From NCBI GenBank assembly GCA_002633085.1, contig NSIV01000004.1, forward strand, positions 124,001-188,000: a DNA stretch of 64,000 bases, written 5' to 3'. Below are positions 57,630 to 64,000 of this stretch, in pieces. Every line of letters starts with the position of its first letter. Position 1 is the stretch's first letter. The notes below the pieces were generated by a model. The model ran no database searches, was not told the origin of the DNA, and worked only from the letters and a program-made list of their open reading frames with translations. Position numbers and translations under genes: made by a program. Origin of the DNA: Curvibacter sp. PD_MW3 (GTDB lineage Bacteria > Pseudomonadota > Gammaproteobacteria > Burkholderiales > Burkholderiaceae_C).

Positions 57630-59315
57630 ATGGATAAATTCTGGCTTGAACATTACCCCGAGGGGGTCCCGCACGACGTTGACCCCGACCAATACAGCTC
57701 GCTCGGTCAGTTGCTCGAAGAGTCTTTCCGCAAAAACGCCGACCGCCCGTTTTCCGTCTGCATGGAACGCTGGATGTCCTACCGCCAGCTCGACGAGTTG
57801 TCCGCAGCGCTCGGCGCCTGGCTGCAACGCCTGGGGCTGGAGCCTGATGCGCGCGTCGCCATCATGCTACCCAACATCCCGCAGTTTGCCGTCACCATGG
57901 CCGCCATCCTGCGTGCCGGGTACACCTGCGTCAACGTCAACCCCTTGTACACGGCACGTGAACTGGAGCACCAGCTTCGGGACTCGGGGGCCACGGCGAT
58001 CGTGGTGCTGGAGAACTTCGCGCACACGCTCGAGGAAGTGATCGACAACACGCATGTGAAGCATGTTGTCATTGCCGCCATGGGCGATCTGCTCGGCCCT
58101 TGGTACGGCCGCTGGATCACGTTTGCCGTGCGCCACCTTGCCAAGATGGTGCCCGCCTTCCGCCTGCCACTGTCCGAAGGACGTACCGTCACCCAGTTTC
58201 GCAAAGCCCTGGCGGAAGGATCGCACCTGACGCTCAAGCCTGCCGTCAGCACACTGGACTCGGTCGCCTTCCTGCAGTACACCGGCGGCACGACCGGCTT
58301 GAGCAAAGGCGCCGTGCTCACCCATCGCAACATTGTGGCGGCCATCCTGCAGGCCGAAGCCTGGTTCACCCCCGCGCTCAAACGCGTTGGGGATGTGCGT
58401 TCGACCAACAGCATCGCCGCATTGCCGCTGTACCACATCTTCGCGCTCACACTGTGTTTTCTGGCCATCCGCTGGGGCTCGCACATGACGCTGATCCCCA
58501 ATCCGCGCGACATCGGCAAGTTCATTGACACCCTGAAACGCCGTCCGTTCCACATGCTGCCAGCCGTCAACACCCTCTTCAACGCCTTGCTGCAGCACCC
58601 CCAACTCCGAACCGTCGACTTCTCCCACCTTTGCATCTCACAGGCCGGCGGTATGGCCGCGTCTGAAGGAACGGCCAAACACTGGCGCGAAGTCACCGGC
58701 TGCGCGATGGTGGAAGGCTGGGGCATGAGCGAGACCTGCGCCATTGGTACGAATAACCCGGTGACGACCGATCGCTTCAGCGGCAGCATTGGCCTGCCAT
58801 TGCCCGGTGTCGAGGTTGCCATCAAGGATGACGCCGGCCGGTCGCTGCCCGTCGGCGACTCCGGTGAAATCTGCATTCGAGGCCCCAACGTGATGACGGG
58901 CTATTACCGCCAGCCCACCGAGACGGCCGATGCCTTCACGGCCGATGGTTTCATGCGCACTGGTGATATCGGGATCATGGACGCACAGGGCTACACCAAG
59001 ATCGTCGATCGCAAAAAGGACATGATCCTGGTCAGTGGCTTCAACGTTTTCCCCAGTGAACTGGAAAATGTCATTTCGCTGTGTGATGGCGTTCTCGAAT
59101 GTGCCGTCATCGGCGTGCCCGATGCCAAGCAGGGAGAGGCTATCAAGGTTTATGTGGTCCGTAGCGACCCGACCCTGAGTGAGGAAGATGTCGCCAAGTA
59201 CTGCCATCAGAACCTGACGGGCTACAAACACCCCAAGTACATCGAGTTCCGCGACGAGCTGCCCAAATCCAATGTCGGCAAGATCCTCCGTCGTGAACTG
59301 CGCGCAGGAAAGTAG
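57630..59315 (+). CDS. fadD: Long-chain fatty acid-CoA ligase
   Basis: A 561-residue AMP-forming ligase from ATG 57630, chosen for the GGAG six bases upstream. The ATP loop is YTGGTTGLSKGAVLTHRN near residue 217; further motifs are VEGWGMSETCAIGTNNP, GEICIRGPNVMTGYYRQP, DGFMRTGDIGIMDAQGYTKIVDRKKDMILVSGFNVFPSELE and SNVGKILRREL with the catalytic Lys. It activates fatty acids to acyl-CoA, feeding beta-oxidation. Chain-length preference is not visible. No palindromic operator precedes it. Confidence 0.93.
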   Translation: MDKFWLEHYPEGVPHDVDPDQYSSLGQLLEESFRKNADRPFSVCMERWMSYRQLDELSAALGAWLQRLGLEPDARVAIMLPNIPQFAVTMAAILRAGYTCVNVNPLYTARELEHQLRDSGATAIVVLENFAHTLEEVIDNTHVKHVVIAAMGDLLGPWYGRWITFAVRHLAKMVPAFRLPLSEGRTVTQFRKALAEGSHLTLKPAVSTLDSVAFLQYTGGTTGLSKGAVLTHRNIVAAILQAEAWFTPALKRVGDVRSTNSIAALPLYHIFALTLCFLAIRWGSHMTLIPNPRDIGKFIDTLKRRPFHMLPAVNTLFNALLQHPQLRTVDFSHLCISQAGGMAASEGTAKHWREVTGCAMVEGWGMSETCAIGTNNPVTTDRFSGSIGLPLPGVEVAIKDDAGRSLPVGDSGEICIRGPNVMTGYYRQPTETADAFTADGFMRTGDIGIMDAQGYTKIVDRKKDMILVSGFNVFPSELENVISLCDGVLECAVIGVPDAKQGEAIKVYVVRSDPTLSEEDVAKYCHQNLTGYKHPKYIEFRDELPKSNVGKILRRELRAGK

Positions 59316-59368
59316 GCATTCACCGCCTGTCATCACCTCGATAGGCAGCCGTTCTACACTCTGACGTG

Positions 59369-60292
59369 ATGACTGCTCACGCTCTGTTGCCGGACGACAT
59401 CCGCGTTTTCGAACGCGGCTGGTTGTCGTCCAACAACATTCTGCTCTGCTCCGACACGGACGCCGCCCTGGTTGACAGTGGCTACGTGAGCCATGCGCGC
59501 CAGACGCTGTCACTCTTGACGTCGGCTCTCGGCACGCGGCCGCTCAACGTGTTGGTGAACACCCACCTTCACAGCGACCATTGCGGCGGTAATGCCAGCC
59601 TTCAGCAGCAGTACCCGGCCCTGCGCACCCTCATTCCGCCCGGCCATGCCGAACAAGTGCGACGCTGGGATGCCGACGCGCTGAGTTACGCCCCCACAGG
59701 CCAGTCATGCCCATCTTTTCGGTTTGATGGCTTGCTTGAACCTGGCAGCAGTTTGCACCTTGGCCTGCGCGACTGGCAGGTGCATGCGGCGCCTGGTCAT
59801 GACCCTCATTCGGTAATTCTTTTTGAGCCGGAACTCCGACTGCTCATCTCTGCCGATGCACTCTGGGAAAACGGCTTTGGTGTCGTATTTCCTGAAATTG
59901 AAGGTGAGGATGCCTTTGATGAAGTGGCTGCAACATTGGATCTGATCGAATCTCTGCAACCGCGTGTGGTCATCCCTGGCCACGGCGGCGTCTTCCAGCA
60001 AGTGGATGCCGCGCTCGAAGTGGCACGTCAGAGGCTTAAGCAATTCATCGCCGATCCGCGTCGACATGCACGCCATGCCGCCAAGGTACTGATGAAATTC
60101 AAATTGCTGGAGTTGCAACGGGTTTCGCTCGACGACTTCCAGCAATGGATTGGGCAAACCTCGTATTTCGCCCTTCTGCATCACACGCATTTCAAAGTGC
60201 AAGACTTCAATCTGTGGATCGAAGAGCTTTTGCAGGACTTGGTCCGTGTAGGCGCGGCCCGTGTCGGCGACAAGATGCTGTTCAATCAATAA
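59369..60292 (+). CDS. MBL-fold metallohydrolase
   Basis: A 307-residue protein from ATG 59369 (a GTG one codon earlier is also possible). Zinc motif NTHLHSDHCGG near residue 65, His in HAAPGHDPHSV, Asp in LLISADALWENGFG and a late His in VIPGHGGVF. A helical tail follows. Glyoxalase-II-like or thioesterase-like roles are possible but not shown. It lies 53 bases after fadD and ends before a bidirectional terminator. Confidence 0.87.
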   Translation: MTAHALLPDDIRVFERGWLSSNNILLCSDTDAALVDSGYVSHARQTLSLLTSALGTRPLNVLVNTHLHSDHCGGNASLQQQYPALRTLIPPGHAEQVRRWDADALSYAPTGQSCPSFRFDGLLEPGSSLHLGLRDWQVHAAPGHDPHSVILFEPELRLLISADALWENGFGVVFPEIEGEDAFDEVAATLDLIESLQPRVVIPGHGGVFQQVDAALEVARQRLKQFIADPRRHARHAAKVLMKFKLLELQRVSLDDFQQWIGQTSYFALLHHTHFKVQDFNLWIEELLQDLVRVGAARVGDKMLFNQ

Positions 60293-60322
60293 ACACCATC
60301 GCTTGCGTTCAAGCAAAAAAAA

Positions 60323-60349
60323 CGCCCCATCGAATGATGGGGCGTTTTT
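60323..60349. terminator. Bidirectional terminator between the MBL gene and the rRNA operon
   Basis: CGCCCCATC, loop GAAT, GATGGGGCG, with T5 on the plus side and eight A residues before it (T run on the minus strand). It ends both the MBL-fold gene and the leftward rRNA operon. Confidence 0.93.
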
Positions 60350-60359
60350 GCTGTAAGAG

Positions 60360-60472
60360 CCTGACGATGTCCTACTTTCACACGGGAATCCGCACTATCA
60401 TCGGCGCTGAGGCGTTTCACTGTCCTGTTCGGGATGGGAAGGAGTGGGACCACCTCGCTATGGTCATCAGGC
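60360..60472 (-). rRNA. rrf: 5S ribosomal RNA
   Basis: About 113 nt. The minus strand begins TGCCTGATGACCATAG and continues through CCCATCCCGAACAGG (loop B/C signature) to AGTAGGACATCGTCAGGC; the two ends pair as the helix I stem. It is the last gene of the leftward rRNA operon, 118 bases after 23S. Confidence 0.97.
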
Positions 60473-60576
60473 ATAACTTGTTGTCATCTTGACTGGGTCA
60501 AGACGACCAATTTATAGAGCCAATCAGCTTTGTATTTTTGAATGCGTCACTTGGCATAACAACCTTGATTGCTTCA

Positions 60577-60590
60577 ATCAAAGTTATAGG

Positions 60591-60596
<6 letters not shown>
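60577..60596. repeat. 23S processing stem, 3' arm
   Basis: ATCAAAGTTATAGGGTCAAG, the exact reverse complement of 63458-63477. The two arms bracket 23S rRNA. Confidence 0.85.
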
Positions 60597-63457
<2,861 letters not shown>

Positions 63458-63463
<6 letters not shown>

Positions 63464-63477
63464 CCTATAACTTTGAT
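63458..63477. repeat. 23S processing stem, 5' arm
   Basis: CTTGACCCTATAACTTTGAT, the exact complement arm of 60577-60596. Confidence 0.85.
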
Positions 63478-63821
63478 CTCTCTTGCGAGACTTCAAAGCG
63501 TTTCAAGGACTTGCTAGGTCTTTCACCTAGCGCGTTATGCCGTAATGTGAATGATTCTTTGGTATTGCTACCAGAGAACGATTCGTCATTACTTGAAATA
63601 CAAACAAAGTTTGAATTTCGTTTTGACGCAATCAAAAAATTGTCATCAGAGGCACGGTCTGCACTAAACCTTTACGAATGTGCAGTTTCCTCTGACAACG
63701 CTGATTCGACTCTATAAATTGTTAAAGAACAGCCGTGAGTCTTGCGACTCGTTGTTGATCGATATATATCAACCAACATCAAAGCAGCCTCTTGCAAAGC
63801 AGCTTTGATGTTGAGATTTGA
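63464..63821 (-). other. tRNA-Ala to 23S spacer
   Basis: A 358-base spacer with no gene. It holds a boxA-like antitermination sequence on the minus strand (TGTTCTTTAACA at 63731-63720) and a 14-bp hairpin with one mismatch (63775-63788 with 63799-63812, arms AACATCAAAGCAGC and GCAGCTTTGATGTT), possibly a processing site. Confidence 0.7.
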
Positions 63822-63897
63822 TGGTGGAGGATGACGGGATCGAACCGACGACCCCCTGCTTGCAAAGCAGGTGCTCTCCCAGCTGAGCTAATCCCCC
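63822..63897 (-). tRNA. tRNA-Ala (TGC)
   Basis: 76 nt with encoded CCA. The acceptor GGGGGAT pairs with ATCCTCC; the anticodon arm CCTGC-TTTGCAA-GCAGG gives TGC; the T-loop is GGTTCGATCC. It is in the standard position of the rRNA spacer. Confidence 0.98.
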
Positions 63898-63913
63898 AGT
63901 TTGATGGACGGGA

Positions 63914-63990
63914 TGGTGGGTCTGGTTGGTCTCGAACCAACGACCCCCGCCTTATCAAGACGGTGCTCTAACCAACTGAGCTACAGACCC
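63914..63990 (-). tRNA. tRNA-Ile (GAT)
   Basis: 77 nt with encoded CCA. The acceptor GGGTCTG pairs with CAGACCC; the anticodon loop TTGATAA gives GAT. The 16S gene should follow beyond the right edge, which is 10 bases away. Confidence 0.98.
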
Positions 63991-64000
63991 AAGCCGGTCG

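Overview
The window is GC-rich chromosomal DNA from a betaproteobacterium, most likely Comamonadaceae (Rhodoferax/Polaromonas/Acidovorax-like). This rests on gene content, the 16S-tRNA-Ile-tRNA-Ala-23S-5S operon order, a double-length UvrA and dispersed short repeats of a type I associate with that family. Nearly everything is chromosomal housekeeping or metabolism. I see no prophage, insertion sequence, CRISPR array or plasmid backbone.

Layout. 1-5.5 kb: the 3' part of prfC, an alpha/beta hydrolase, a HAD phosphatase, an ArgD-type aminotransferase, a candidate small RNA with its own promoter and terminator, and a degenerate HD-GYP protein. 5.6-11.4 kb: a UvrA of about 1925 residues with four ABC ATPase cores. 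11.5-15.1 kb: a periplasmic binding protein, two small unknown proteins and an MHS-type transporter. 15.2-22.5 kb: a leftward leucine-degradation operon (mccB, an unknown ORF, mccA, a ghrA-like gene, HMG-CoA lyase, a DUF1289 protein, a DsbA-like isomerase). 22.7-30.2 kb: a PAS-PAS-GGDEF-EAL protein, a HAD phosphatase, YchJ, a rhodanese, an acyl-CoA dehydrogenase, an SDR and a chemoreceptor. 30.3-38.3 kb: thiolase, thiC with a TPP riboswitch, aceK, carbonic anhydrase and an LTA-synthase-like sulfatase-fold protein. 38.4-43 kb: isovaleryl-CoA dehydrogenase, a thioesterase, a MerR regulator (LiuR-like), an MFS transporter and an MBL-fold hydrolase. 43-49.5 kb: a Lys/Ala-rich exported protein, lactate permease, an HPP-CBS protein, an MgtC-like protein and a YgjP-like metalloprotease. 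49.6-56.7 kb: a leftward block corC-lnt-glyQ-glyS-gmhB-plsC. 56.7-60.3 kb: a GNAT protein, fadD and an MBL-fold protein. 60.3-64 kb: a leftward rRNA operon that runs off the right edge before 16S.

How the genes work together. The main theme is branched-chain amino acid and acyl-CoA catabolism. A 22-bp palindrome (TTGACGT and ACGTCAA arms around a TTACGTAA centre) occurs before mccB, before an acyl-CoA dehydrogenase and before the merR-thioesterase-ivd cluster, with a weaker copy before an MBL-fold gene. I read these as operators of the LiuR-like MerR protein encoded here, which would join about 26 kb of scattered genes into one local regulon with self-control. The usual liuC (methylglutaconyl-CoA hydratase) is absent, and its usual place between mccB and mccA holds an unrelated exported protein of unknown function. 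Other points of interest are a candidate small RNA with a UCCUCCC loop, and a dispersed repeat that has contributed in-frame codons to at least three proteins.
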